The translations under genes were made by a program, and so were the position numbers. A stretch of 6,233 nt of DNA from DAOQAK01 sp043801235 (GTDB lineage: Bacteria > Bacteroidota > Bacteroidia > Bacteroidales > CG2-30-32-10). The notes beneath the pieces were generated by a model. It did no database searches. It was given only the letters and a program-made list of their open reading frames with translations, and had not been told where the DNA came from. Positions 1-6,233 of the stretch are shown here, piece by piece (the first letter of the stretch is position 1; the number at the start of each line of letters is the position of its first letter). The stretch is from assembly GCA_043801235.1 (NCBI GenBank), contig JAZDMF010000292.1, forward strand, positions 1 to 6,233, read 5' to 3'.

Positions 1-627
1 ATGTGAAAGCTGAATGAAAACCTTATCAAAATCCTGTAACTGCTGCGTATTTCCTTCGGGCTGTATGGGAATATTATTATCGGTAATGGCAGCCAGTACA
101 TCAATATCGTCGCTTAATTTTCCTGAAAGCTGCAGATTGAAGCTTGAATTCACCACCACATCCTGGCTGTTGCCAAATGAAATGCCGCGCGAAATGCTTC
201 CGTTTTTGTTCAGCCCGCCGAACGTAAAAATATCAAGCGGCTGATCATCGTAGGTAAATACAAAAGGATTATAGTTTCCTTTTTCATCGGGCACAAGCAT
301 ATTTGCATCTTTATGCTGATATGTTTCAGAGAAATTATATGGAAATACCTTATAACTGACAAAAAGCACAGAATACAGCATTCTGTAATCTTTTGCCATC
401 ATCAGTTTTGATTCGGGAAAAAGAAATATATATTCCGTACTGTCAATCCTGTTACCGTTAATGTTCCGTACAATCAGTGATCCCGGTATGATGCTGAGTG
501 TATCAAGTGTAACAGTATCAGAATTCAGCACAATTTTCTTTGCCCTGTAATTGCTTAGCTGCTGCGCATTCCCTATAGCAGGAAAAAGAAAAATTATAAA
601 AAGCAATATTATATTTTGCTTTAGCAT
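1..627 (-). CDS. N-terminal part of a large secreted/outer-membrane protein of unknown function (partial)
   Basis: An open frame runs without a stop from ATG at 627 to the left edge, giving 209 residues; the C-terminal part lies outside the window. Residues 1-21 form a clear Sec signal peptide: Lys3, a hydrophobic core (IILLFIIFLF), and a likely cut after Asn-Ala21 before QQ. The mature part is rich in beta-prone, Asn/Ser/Asp-containing sequence. A conserved-looking block covers residues 143-208, including GSISRGISFGN (143-153), VNSSFNLQLSGKL (159-171) and NNIPIQPEGNTQQ (184-196). It recalls large uncharacterised Bacteroidota envelope proteins and, loosely, the repeat style of SprA-type outer-membrane translocon proteins. 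I cannot assign a named family. The start is supported by the signal peptide beginning at once after ATG; no strong ribosome site is visible (ATTTAAAGA precedes the ATG). The next gene upstream on this strand encodes a PorP/SprF-like protein, which fits an envelope role. That this is a coding gene is well supported; function is unknown. Confidence 0.85.
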   Translation of the reverse strand, partial: MLKQNIILLFIIFLFPAIGNAQQLSNYRAKKIVLNSDTVTLDTLSIIPGSLIVRNINGNRIDSTEYIFLFPESKLMMAKDYRMLYSVLFVSYKVFPYNFSETYQHKDANMLVPDEKGNYNPFVFTYDDQPLDIFTFGGLNKNGSISRGISFGNSQDVVVNSSFNLQLSGKLSDDIDVLAAITDNNIPIQPEGNTQQLQDFDKVFIQLSH

Positions 628-663
628 TCTTTAAATAAACAAATGCAAGTTAGGATTATTGCA

Positions 664-671
664 CAAAGGTA
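664..671 (-). promoter_or_regulatory. Candidate Bacteroidota -7 promoter element (TACCTTTG) upstream of the partial surface-protein gene
   Basis: Read on the minus strand the bases are TACCTTTG, an exact match to the TAnnTTTG -7 consensus of Bacteroidota housekeeping promoters. It lies 36 bases upstream of the ATG at 627, a sensible leader length. No clean TTG-type -33 element is seen about 20 bases further upstream; that region is occupied by the arm of a palindrome. The motif is short and could occur by chance, so this is tentative. Confidence 0.4.
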
Positions 672-678
672 CCAAACA

Positions 679-705
679 ATAAATATTTCCCGACGGGAAA
701 TTTAT
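679..705. repeat. Bulged palindrome between two genes (terminator or operator)
   Basis: The core at 685-701 is a perfect inverted repeat, ATTTCCCG and CGGGAAAT around one central base. On the minus strand the arms extend to ATAAATTTCCCG and CGGGAAAT-at-TTAT, a 12-bp match broken by a 2-base bulge. It begins 24 bases after the stop codon of the PorP/SprF-like gene and ends just upstream of the candidate -7 element at 664-671. As RNA it could form a stem with a 3-base loop followed by an AU-rich but not pure U stretch, so it may act as a weak terminator. Its position over the expected -33 region equally allows a repressor operator. The sequence does not decide between these. Confidence 0.5.
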
Positions 706-728
706 GTTGAATAAGTATGATGAAATCC

Positions 729-1640
729 CTAAAAATTATTTATAAGGGGAACAAGAAGTTTATCCAGTTTGTTTTTGCAGTTGAATTTGAAAACAGCGGA
801 AATTTCGTGTGAACCACCTGTAGCATTCGAAAGCTTGGAAATGGTTAAATCATAACTGTAACCTATACTTATTTTATTATTCTGAAATCCTATCATTGAG
901 ATGAAGCTATCAGGATTTTCAAACCCTGTTCTTAACCCTGCGCCAAATTTTATGTTCCAGATATTGAAAAGAAAGCTCGGTATCAATGCCTCAAAATCCT
1001 GCTGTTTCTGGAAAATGACAATCGGAGTTACTTTCAGTATATTTTTAATACTGAACTGATATGATGCATGTGCTGTAATTTTCACAGGTAAACGCGAAGT
1101 ACTCATAAAACCCACATTTGGTTTATTTATATGATCAAACGCAAAACCACTTGTTAGGTTTTTATATGTTGCAAGAACTCCGACTCCTGCATTGAAGAAA
1201 AAACGGGGATTAAAAGGTAAATCAATCGGGGGAAGGAACAGCGATTCATCAATACTTTTTCTTCCCATTCCAATATTTACAGCAGGTTTTATTAATAAAT
1301 TTTCTGAGCATTTAATATTATAAGCATAATAAACATTTGCATAATGATTAAAAAGCATATTGTGCGAATTATCATACATATAATTGAACCCGAATCCGCC
1401 TTTTACCGCGTTTGAATATTGATCGTACGAAATGCTGAATGTTTTATAACCACCACCTGAGAGTTCGGGCCATTGCAGGCGATAGTTTAAAGCAACCCGC
1501 GCACATCCTGCACTGCCGGCAAAAGCAGGATTTAAAGCAAGCGGGTTTGAATAAAACTGAGAAAAATGTGGGTCCTGAGAGTTTGCATTTATTCCTATAC
1601 AAAGAAAACCCACAAAAAATATTTTTTTAATAATTTTCAT
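729..1640 (-). CDS. PorP/SprF family type IX secretion-associated outer-membrane protein
   Basis: The 303-residue protein matches the PorP/SprF family (about 300-350 residues) in length and layout. Residues 1-22 form a signal peptide ending NANSQ. The family signature DPHFSQFYSNPLALNPAFAG follows at once (residues 23-42). The rest is a series of alternating aromatic/Gly strands typical of an outer-membrane beta-barrel, ending with GGSHEISAVFKF near the C terminus. In this family PorP belongs to the T9SS with PorK/L/M/N, while SprF-type paralogues are coupled to individual large surface adhesins. No porK, L, M or N gene is adjacent here, so a SprF-like or orphan paralogue is more likely than core PorP, and I withhold a gene symbol. 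The start is fixed by the signal peptide. It begins 63 bases after the rseP stop and may be read through from it; the palindrome at 679-705 lies after its stop. Confidence 0.9.
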   Translation of the reverse strand: MKIIKKIFFVGFLCIGINANSQDPHFSQFYSNPLALNPAFAGSAGCARVALNYRLQWPELSGGGYKTFSISYDQYSNAVKGGFGFNYMYDNSHNMLFNHYANVYYAYNIKCSENLLIKPAVNIGMGRKSIDESLFLPPIDLPFNPRFFFNAGVGVLATYKNLTSGFAFDHINKPNVGFMSTSRLPVKITAHASYQFSIKNILKVTPIVIFQKQQDFEALIPSFLFNIWNIKFGAGLRTGFENPDSFISMIGFQNNKISIGYSYDLTISKLSNATGGSHEISAVFKFNCKNKLDKLLVPLINNF

Positions 1641-1703
1641 GCTTCATCTTTTTATTCTAATGACGAAATAAAAAAGCAAACAGGTTGGTTGCAGAGAATA
1701 TTT

Positions 1704-3089
1704 TTACTTGAAAAGTTTCACTACATCATTTCCGTTTGCCAGTAATAATAATCCGAGCAGGAAAATCATTCCGACATACTGGGCATATTCCAGAAATTTT
1801 TCGCTGGGTTTGCGGCGGAAAATAATTTCATACAGTAAAAATAAAACATGGCCTCCGTCAAGTGCCGGAATTGGCAGCAAATTCATTATGGCCAGAATAA
1901 TGGAAAGAAATGCAGTAAGGTTCCAGAAAGCTACCCAGTCCCATTCAGCAGGGAAAATTTTACCGATAGAAATAAATCCTCCGAGCGATTCGTATGCTTT
2001 GGTTTCGGGCGAGAATAAAAGTTTAAGCTGCTTCAGATAATTACCCACGGCTTTGTATGCTTTTACAGCTCCGGCGGGTATGGCCTGCAGGAAAGTATAT
2101 TCATGTTTCTTTATCTCAAAATAATTTGTAAGGCCTTTGGACTGTACGCCAATCAATCCGTCTTCAGAAACTTTTACGGGAACATGCAGTGTATCGCTAT
2201 TACGGGCTACAGCAATTTTTACGGTTTCGCTTTTATGCTTCACAATTTCCGTACGGAACTCATCATAATAGTCCAGGTATTTTTCGTTTACCCCGATAAT
2301 TTTATCATCAATTTTTAAGCCTGCATCTTTGGCTGCCGAATTTTTTGAAAAATCGCCAATTTCAAAAGGAAAGCGGACACTGATGAAATCGGTTGATTTA
2401 TGCTTAATGAGTTTGCTTATAAAACCATCGGGGATTGTAACATCCATTTGTTTTTCATCACGGACGACCTGTATGGTTTTTGCTTCTTCAAGAATTATTT
2501 CACCCGGAATTTTTTGGAAATCCTCCACCTCAACATTATCGACTGATAAAATTTTGTCACCGTTACACAGTCCCATTTCCAGAGCCAGCGAATCGCAGGC
2601 AATGCCGTATTTCATATTTTTTGTCGGCAGGTATTCTTCGCCCCATACGGCAAGCATTACAATGTAAATTACAATAGCAAGCAAAACATTCACTGTAACA
2701 CCGCCCAGCATAATAATAAGGCGCTGCCATGCAGGTTTTGATCGGAATTCCCATTTCCCTGCAGGCTTCTTCATTTGCTCCTTGTCAATCGATTCATCGA
2801 TCATGCCGGATATTTTAACATATCCGCCCAGTGGCAGCCATCCCACTCCGAATTCGGTTTTTTCTGTTTCGGGAATTGATTTGTTTTTATTTTTGGTAAA
2901 AAACCATACCTTCCATTTACCGTTAATTTTCCTTAATTTGATAAGAGAAAACTTCACATCGAAAAAAAGAAAAAACTTCTCAACACGTGTTTTAAAAAGT
3001 TTTGCTGGAATGAAATGTCCCAGTTCGTGGAGCACCACAAGTATGGAAAGGCTTAATAAAAGCTGGACTATTTTTACGAGTATCTCCAT
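1704..3089 (-). CDS. rseP: RseP-type site-2 intramembrane zinc metalloprotease
   Basis: The 461-residue inner-membrane protease belongs to the M50/site-2 family, which cleaves transmembrane substrates such as anti-sigma factors or leftover signal peptides. The zinc site HELGH is at residues 21-25 in the first membrane segment. The second part of the active site, NLLPIPALDG, is at 403-412, with Asp411 as the expected third zinc ligand. GWLPLGGYVK (83-92) and GGVTVN (129-134, start of the second membrane segment) are further family hallmarks. Two periplasmic PDZ domains lie at about 159-215 and 240-308. The last membrane segment is at about 435-450. A Lys-rich stretch at about 46-80 precedes GWLPLGG and looks typical of Bacteroidota homologues. 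All catalytic residues are present and the frame is intact. In Bacteroidota rseP often lies close to dxr; here a TPR/membrane gene and a repeat-rich 270-bp spacer separate them. The actual substrate is not shown by the sequence. Confidence 0.97.
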   Translation of the reverse strand: MEILVKIVQLLLSLSILVVLHELGHFIPAKLFKTRVEKFFLFFDVKFSLIKLRKINGKWKVWFFTKNKNKSIPETEKTEFGVGWLPLGGYVKISGMIDESIDKEQMKKPAGKWEFRSKPAWQRLIIMLGGVTVNVLLAIVIYIVMLAVWGEEYLPTKNMKYGIACDSLALEMGLCNGDKILSVDNVEVEDFQKIPGEIILEEAKTIQVVRDEKQMDVTIPDGFISKLIKHKSTDFISVRFPFEIGDFSKNSAAKDAGLKIDDKIIGVNEKYLDYYDEFRTEIVKHKSETVKIAVARNSDTLHVPVKVSEDGLIGVQSKGLTNYFEIKKHEYTFLQAIPAGAVKAYKAVGNYLKQLKLLFSPETKAYESLGGFISIGKIFPAEWDWVAFWNLTAFLSIILAIMNLLPIPALDGGHVLFLLYEIIFRRKPSEKFLEYAQYVGMIFLLGLLLLANGNDVVKLFK

Positions 3090-3212
3090 TTATTGATTGT
3101 ATCAACCGGACTGCAAAGCAAGCAATTTATTTTTGATTGTGCAAAAAGTTATTCGCTGCACTGTTTCCGAATAGGTTTAATTTACTAAATAATGGAATAA
3201 ATTTATACATTT
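3090..3212 (-). promoter_or_regulatory. Likely promoter-bearing leader of rseP, no clear element
   Basis: This stretch directly upstream of the rseP ATG contains no gene. On the minus strand a near match to the -7 consensus, TAACTTTT, lies about 60 bases upstream of the ATG, without a convincing -33 partner. The word TTGATTGT occurs twice on the plus strand, at 3093-3100 and 3133-3140, exactly 40 bases apart. The first copy also starts a small inverted repeat, TTGAT/ATCAA (3093-3105). rseP may have its own promoter here because the spacer is long and the repeat block upstream could end transcription. This is inference. Confidence 0.25.
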
Positions 3213-3355
3213 TATGGATACAAAAAAAGGTATATGGATATAAGGTATAAGGAAACAGGGACACAGGATACAATTCATACCTTATACTCTATTCCTTTAT
3301 ACCTTTATTTTACCCTATACCTAATTTGTGTTAAATTAATCATTTCAAGGTATAA
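3213..3355. repeat. Cluster of AAGGTATA-type motifs forming a compound inverted repeat
   Basis: The octamer AAGGTATA occurs at 3227-3234, 3242-3249 and 3347-3354. Its complement TATACCTT is at 3298-3305, and close variants are at 3276-3283 and 3316-3323. These build nested inverted repeats: a perfect 10-bp pair (TATAAGGTAT 3239-3248 with ATACCTTATA 3277-3286) inside a perfect 9-bp pair (AAAGGTATA 3226-3234 with TATACCTTT 3298-3306). A competing 8-bp pairing also exists (3245-3252 with 3280-3287). Direct repeats are present too: TATGGATA at 3213-3220 and 3233-3240, and GGATACA at 3216-3222 and 3266-3272. It lies between the stop of the TPR/membrane gene and the start of rseP. As RNA it would fold into a long imperfect hairpin on either strand, so it could end or process the transcript, or be a dispersed intergenic repeat. 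Confidence 0.7.
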
Positions 3356-3359
3356 TTGT

Positions 3360-5282
3360 TTATTTACAGTATTGTTTAATGACATCCGATGCAGCTTTAT
3401 TGCCATACTTCAGGGCATTATTCCAGTCTTCACAGGCGGCAATTGTATCGTTTAAATACAAATGTGAAATTCCCCTGTTGAAATATGCCATATTATCACC
3501 GGGTTTTAATTTCAGAACAAAGTTGTAATCCTCAACAGACCCTTTAAAATCTTTTTTCATAGCTTTAAGATTTCCGCGGTTGCTGTAAGAATCGGATTCG
3601 TCAGGTTCAAGCTCTATGGCTTTACTGATATCTTTTAAAGCGCCGACAGTATCGCCGGTATTGGCTTTCAGCACACCCCTGTTATTATATGCGCGGGCAA
3701 GTTTGGGATTAATTTCAATAGCTTTATTGTAATCGGTCATTGCCAAAGAAGTATCGCCTAATCCGTCGTATGCCATGCCCCTGTTATTATAGGCTTCCGA
3801 AACATCAGCTTTCAGGCTTATTGCAAGATTCATATCTGCAAGCGCTCCTTTATAATCAAACAATTTATTTTTCACATCGGCACGGTTGATAAGCCCGAAA
3901 ACAAAGCGGGGATTATATTCCAGTGATTTATTAAAATCCTCCAACGCTCCCTGAAAATCTTCATTGTTGTTTTTCATGTTTCCTCTTATCCAGTAAGCAT
4001 GAAATGCTTTCGGATTTTTTTCAATGATATCGCTGAATAATGTGATACCGTTTTTCCACATTGCAATGCGGGCCCACGTGATTCCTGAAAAAATTATAGC
4101 TATCAGAAAAAACATTGTAAGAATAAGTTTTTGTCGCTTTTTTAACGAAACGATCCATTGACCCGCAATAAAAAAAATACCGATGTATGAAACATAAGAA
4201 TATCGTTCTGCCGTGAGCGCAAAACCCACAGGAACAATTTGTATCATGACAGACATTACGATAATAAAAAAAGCTGCACCGAATATCAGTTCTTTACTGA
4301 ATGTACTACGTCTGAGTAAAAGCCATGCCAGCAGCAATAAAAATGGAAGGGATGCAAAATATTCCCATGGTAATGAACCGCCCTGAATATCGGGATAATA
4401 ATGCATTGCAGAAAGGCCGACCGGAATAAACATCTTCACAATATAAAATATCACTGCATACGAAACAAGGAAAATTCTTTCTATTACGGAATATGATAAT
4501 GTCAGATCGCTTATAGACTCGGTAGCTTTCTGCGAGAGTATTGCAAGTATTCCGAAAAGAAGGGATAATAAAAGAAAAGGAATTTTTTTAATCAGCAATT
4601 TTAAATTATTTTTTTTGCCTTTGTAATAATCAATGAGTACTAAAAGTACCGGTAATGTTACCGCAGCCGATTTTGACAGAAGAGATAAAACAAAAAATAA
4701 AAGGCAGATAAAATAATATTTGTTTCCGGATTCGCTTTTCAGATAATACCATAAAGAAAGCAGGAAGGATGAAGTATACAGAATATCCTTAAGTTCCGAA
4801 ACCCACGCCACCGACTCAACGTGCATAGGATGTACTGCAAACAGAACAGCAACAACAATGGATGTGATATTTTTTCCGCTCAGCTTTTCCGCCAGTTTAT
4901 ATACCAGCCATATATTAAGCAGATGCAGGAGTAAATTCAGCAAATGATACGGAAGCGGAGTTGTTCCGAACCAGGTATATTCAAATAAATAGACCAAGGT
5001 TGTAAGCGGGTGGTAGTTCCCGAAATAAAAATTTGAAAAGATTTGCCCTATTCCGCTAAAGCTAAAATCCTTTAAATACGGATTGTTAAGAATATAGTTG
5101 TCATCGTCCCAGCTTACAAAATCGTTTGATATGCTTTTTGCATAAAGCAATGCTGTTATAAACAGGACAGCATAAATTGTCCATTTGGGAAAAGAAAATT
5201 CTGATGTTTTTTTTACAGCAACTTTGGCGGAATTATTTTTCTGCAATGACTTTGATATGTTCCTGTGTTTCTTGCCTGACAT
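3360..5282 (-). CDS. Polytopic membrane protein with TMTC-like N-terminal half and six C-terminal TPR repeats
   Basis: The 640-residue protein has two halves. Residues 1-31 are a Lys-rich cytoplasmic lead. Residues about 34-415 hold many membrane helices (I estimate around ten). Loop motifs include WDDDNYILNNPY (58-69), YHPLT (90-94), PYHLLNLLLHLLN (111-123) and HPMHVESVAWVSELKD (151-166). The acidic WDDD loop after the first helix, the Leu-rich HLLNLLLH segment and the HPxHVESVAW...KD block match the pattern of TMTC-type/GT-C proteins, whose animal members are TPR-bearing O-mannosyltransferases using dolichol-linked sugar. From about residue 423 there are five 34-residue TPR units and a sixth capped unit, with the usual AYxNRG, GAL.D and NKAIEINP patterns. 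A glycosyltransferase-like role at the inner membrane, with the TPRs binding a protein partner, is an inference; many bacterial members are annotated only as TPR proteins. The start at 5282 gives a positively charged N terminus; a downstream alternative cannot be excluded. The gene follows dxr by 157 bases in the same direction. Confidence 0.9.
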   Translation of the reverse strand: MSGKKHRNISKSLQKNNSAKVAVKKTSEFSFPKWTIYAVLFITALLYAKSISNDFVSWDDDNYILNNPYLKDFSFSGIGQIFSNFYFGNYHPLTTLVYLFEYTWFGTTPLPYHLLNLLLHLLNIWLVYKLAEKLSGKNITSIVVAVLFAVHPMHVESVAWVSELKDILYTSSFLLSLWYYLKSESGNKYYFICLLFFVLSLLSKSAAVTLPVLLVLIDYYKGKKNNLKLLIKKIPFLLLSLLFGILAILSQKATESISDLTLSYSVIERIFLVSYAVIFYIVKMFIPVGLSAMHYYPDIQGGSLPWEYFASLPFLLLLAWLLLRRSTFSKELIFGAAFFIIVMSVMIQIVPVGFALTAERYSYVSYIGIFFIAGQWIVSLKKRQKLILTMFFLIAIIFSGITWARIAMWKNGITLFSDIIEKNPKAFHAYWIRGNMKNNNEDFQGALEDFNKSLEYNPRFVFGLINRADVKNKLFDYKGALADMNLAISLKADVSEAYNNRGMAYDGLGDTSLAMTDYNKAIEINPKLARAYNNRGVLKANTGDTVGALKDISKAIELEPDESDSYSNRGNLKAMKKDFKGSVEDYNFVLKLKPGDNMAYFNRGISHLYLNDTIAACEDWNNALKYGNKAASDVIKQYCK

Positions 5283-5439
5283 ATGAATAAATGCAAATTA
5301 CAAAGTGAGTAATTAATAAATGTATTCACATTAAAGATATAAGATAAAATGTCCGCTTTTAATTTTTTTATTTTGAATTTTAAAAATTTGCGCTTTGAAA
5401 TATGAAATATTTTGCATGTTGGATTTTTGCAGGAATTTA
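5283..5439. other. AT-rich spacer between dxr and the TPR/membrane gene
   Basis: No gene is supported here. On the minus strand TATCTTTA (5332-5339) matches seven of eight positions of the Bacteroidota -7 consensus and would give a leader of roughly 40-50 bases for the gene starting at 5282. No -33 partner is evident. Short AT-only inverted repeats exist, such as AAATAT/ATATTT near 5404-5412, but no GC-rich terminator stem followed by a U run is seen after dxr. Read-through from dxr is therefore possible. Confidence 0.4.
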
Positions 5440-6233
5440 CTAAATAATGCTTGCTGCAAAAACCCGTGTTTCACTGTCGGTGTTGAAATAATCATCAAGT
5501 GTGGGCTTGCCAATGAACGGAATTTTCCCCATACAACTTTCAATTACTTCGGGAATTTTCAGAAAGGAAATCTTTTTATCTAAAAATGCTTTTACAACAA
5601 TTTCATTAGCTGCATTCATAATGCAGGGCGTATTACCGCCTTTTTTCAGTGCTTCATAGGCAAGATGAAGGCTGCGAAAATTTTTAATATCTGGTTTTTC
5701 AAAAGTTAATTGCGGATAATCTGAAAAGCTAAATCTTTTAAAATCAGATTGAAGTCGTATGGGATAACCTAGTGCAAACTGTATAGGCATTCTCATATCG
5801 GGCAGGCTAAGCTGGGCTTTCATGCTGCCATCAGCAAACTGAACAAGTGAATGAATTATCGACTGGGGATGAATAATTACTTCAATCTGATCCGGGTTAA
5901 GACCAAACAGCCAGTGTGCTTCAATCACTTCAAGTCCTTTGTTCATCATGGTTGCAGAATCGATGGTAACTTTGGCTCCCATATTCCAGTTGGGATGCTT
6001 TAATGCCATTGCGGGTGTAACCTTATTCAGCTCATCTGTGATCATGCCCCTGAATGGTCCGCCTGATGCCGTCAGATAAATTTTTTCAATTTTATTTTGA
6101 AACTCACCTATGATGCACTGAAAAATTGCCGAATGCTCCGAATCGACAGGATAAATATTTGCACCATTTTCTTTTGCAGCAGTAGTTATAAGATCGCCTG
6201 CCACCACCAGTGTTTCTTTATTTGCAAGCGCTA
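5440..6233 (-). CDS. dxr: 1-deoxy-D-xylulose 5-phosphate reductoisomerase, C-terminal two thirds (5' end cut by window edge)
   Basis: This enzyme turns 1-deoxy-D-xylulose 5-phosphate into 2-C-methyl-D-erythritol 4-phosphate using NADPH, the first committed step of the MEP isoprenoid pathway in the cytoplasm. The frame stays open past the GTG at 6207 up to the right edge and begins with ALANKETLVVAGD, so that GTG is not the start. About 263 residues are visible; by comparison with the usual 380-400, some 120 residues (the NADPH-binding domain) are missing. Visible motifs, counted from that first Ala: DSEHSAIFQ (30-38), with the expected metal-binding Asp30 and Glu32; ASGGPFRG; HPNWNMGAKVTIDSATMMNKGLEV, holding the Asn-Lys-x-x-Glu metal/substrate motif; and later HPQSIIHSLV and NAANEIVVKAF. 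The C-terminal helical domain is complete and the gene ends with TAG at 5440-5442. No damage is seen. In many Bacteroidota rseP follows close by; here the TPR/membrane gene intervenes. Confidence 0.97.
   Translation of the reverse strand, partial: ALANKETLVVAGDLITTAAKENGANIYPVDSEHSAIFQCIIGEFQNKIEKIYLTASGGPFRGMITDELNKVTPAMALKHPNWNMGAKVTIDSATMMNKGLEVIEAHWLFGLNPDQIEVIIHPQSIIHSLVQFADGSMKAQLSLPDMRMPIQFALGYPIRLQSDFKRFSFSDYPQLTFEKPDIKNFRSLHLAYEALKKGGNTPCIMNAANEIVVKAFLDKKISFLKIPEVIESCMGKIPFIGKPTLDDYFNTDSETRVFAASII

Noticed and set aside
14..244. Plus-strand open frame of 76 codons
   Set aside because: It is antisense to the exported-protein gene, whose signal peptide and conserved-looking block show that the minus strand is coding.
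1439..1630. Plus-strand open frame of 63 codons opposite the PorP/SprF-like gene
   Set aside because: It is antisense to the family signature and signal peptide of that gene, with no features of its own.
1708..2040. Plus-strand open frame of 110 codons opposite rseP
   Set aside because: It lies wholly antisense to the well-supported rseP, has no recognisable domain and reads as a shadow of that gene's codons. The same applies to plus-strand frames at 2103-2318, 2329-2667, 2480-2677 and 2782-3096, and to the minus-strand off-frame one at 2563-2754.
3234..3455. Plus-strand open frame of 73 codons starting within the repeat cluster
   Set aside because: Its first half is encoded by the AAGGTATA repeats and its second half is antisense to the TPR gene's 3' end. 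Composition, not a gene, explains it.
5404..5412. AT-only inverted repeats after dxr as a terminator
   Set aside because: The stems hold no GC pairs and have no clear U run in the right place, so they would be expected by chance in such AT-rich sequence.
5331..5583. Short open frames on both strands across the end of dxr and the spacer
   Set aside because: They overlap the dxr C terminus in other frames or lie in AT-rich spacer, and show no start signal or domain.
6205..6207. GTG as the start of dxr
   Set aside because: The frame continues upstream with ALANKETL, a conserved DXR segment, so the gene is simply cut by the window edge.

Overview
The window reads as a piece of chromosome from a member of the Bacteroidota (Bacteroidetes). 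It is AT-rich, and all five genes lie on the minus strand. It carries a PorP/SprF-family protein, which is a hallmark of type IX secretion and gliding in this phylum. Its RseP has the long charged insert seen in Bacteroidota homologues. Strong Shine-Dalgarno sequences are missing, and one upstream region has a TAnnTTTG-type -7 element. I cannot place it more finely; an uncultured or environmental lineage is plausible.

In the direction of transcription (right to left) the layout is as follows. (1) dxr, the MEP-pathway reductoisomerase, has its 5' part cut off by the right edge (5440-6233). (2) A 157-bp AT-rich spacer follows. (3) A 640-residue polytopic membrane protein comes next (3360-5282), with a TMTC-like/GT-C-like N-terminal half and six C-terminal TPR repeats. 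(4) A 270-bp spacer follows (3090-3359), with a cluster of AAGGTATA-type repeats that form a compound inverted repeat. (5) rseP, the site-2 intramembrane metalloprotease, is at 1704-3089. (6) After a 63-bp gap comes a PorP/SprF-family outer-membrane protein (729-1640). (7) A 101-bp gap holds a bulged palindrome and a candidate promoter. (8) The N-terminal 209 residues of a large secreted or surface protein run off the left edge (1-627).

The genes share an envelope theme: isoprenoid precursors (which also feed lipid carriers), regulated intramembrane proteolysis, a possible membrane glycosyltransferase-like protein, an outer-membrane T9SS-associated protein and an exported protein of unknown role. 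dxr and rseP are often close neighbours in Bacteroidota. Here the TPR/membrane gene and a repeat-rich spacer sit between them, and this is the most distinctive feature of the layout. I found no mobile element, CRISPR array, tRNA or rRNA, and no clearly new multi-gene system.
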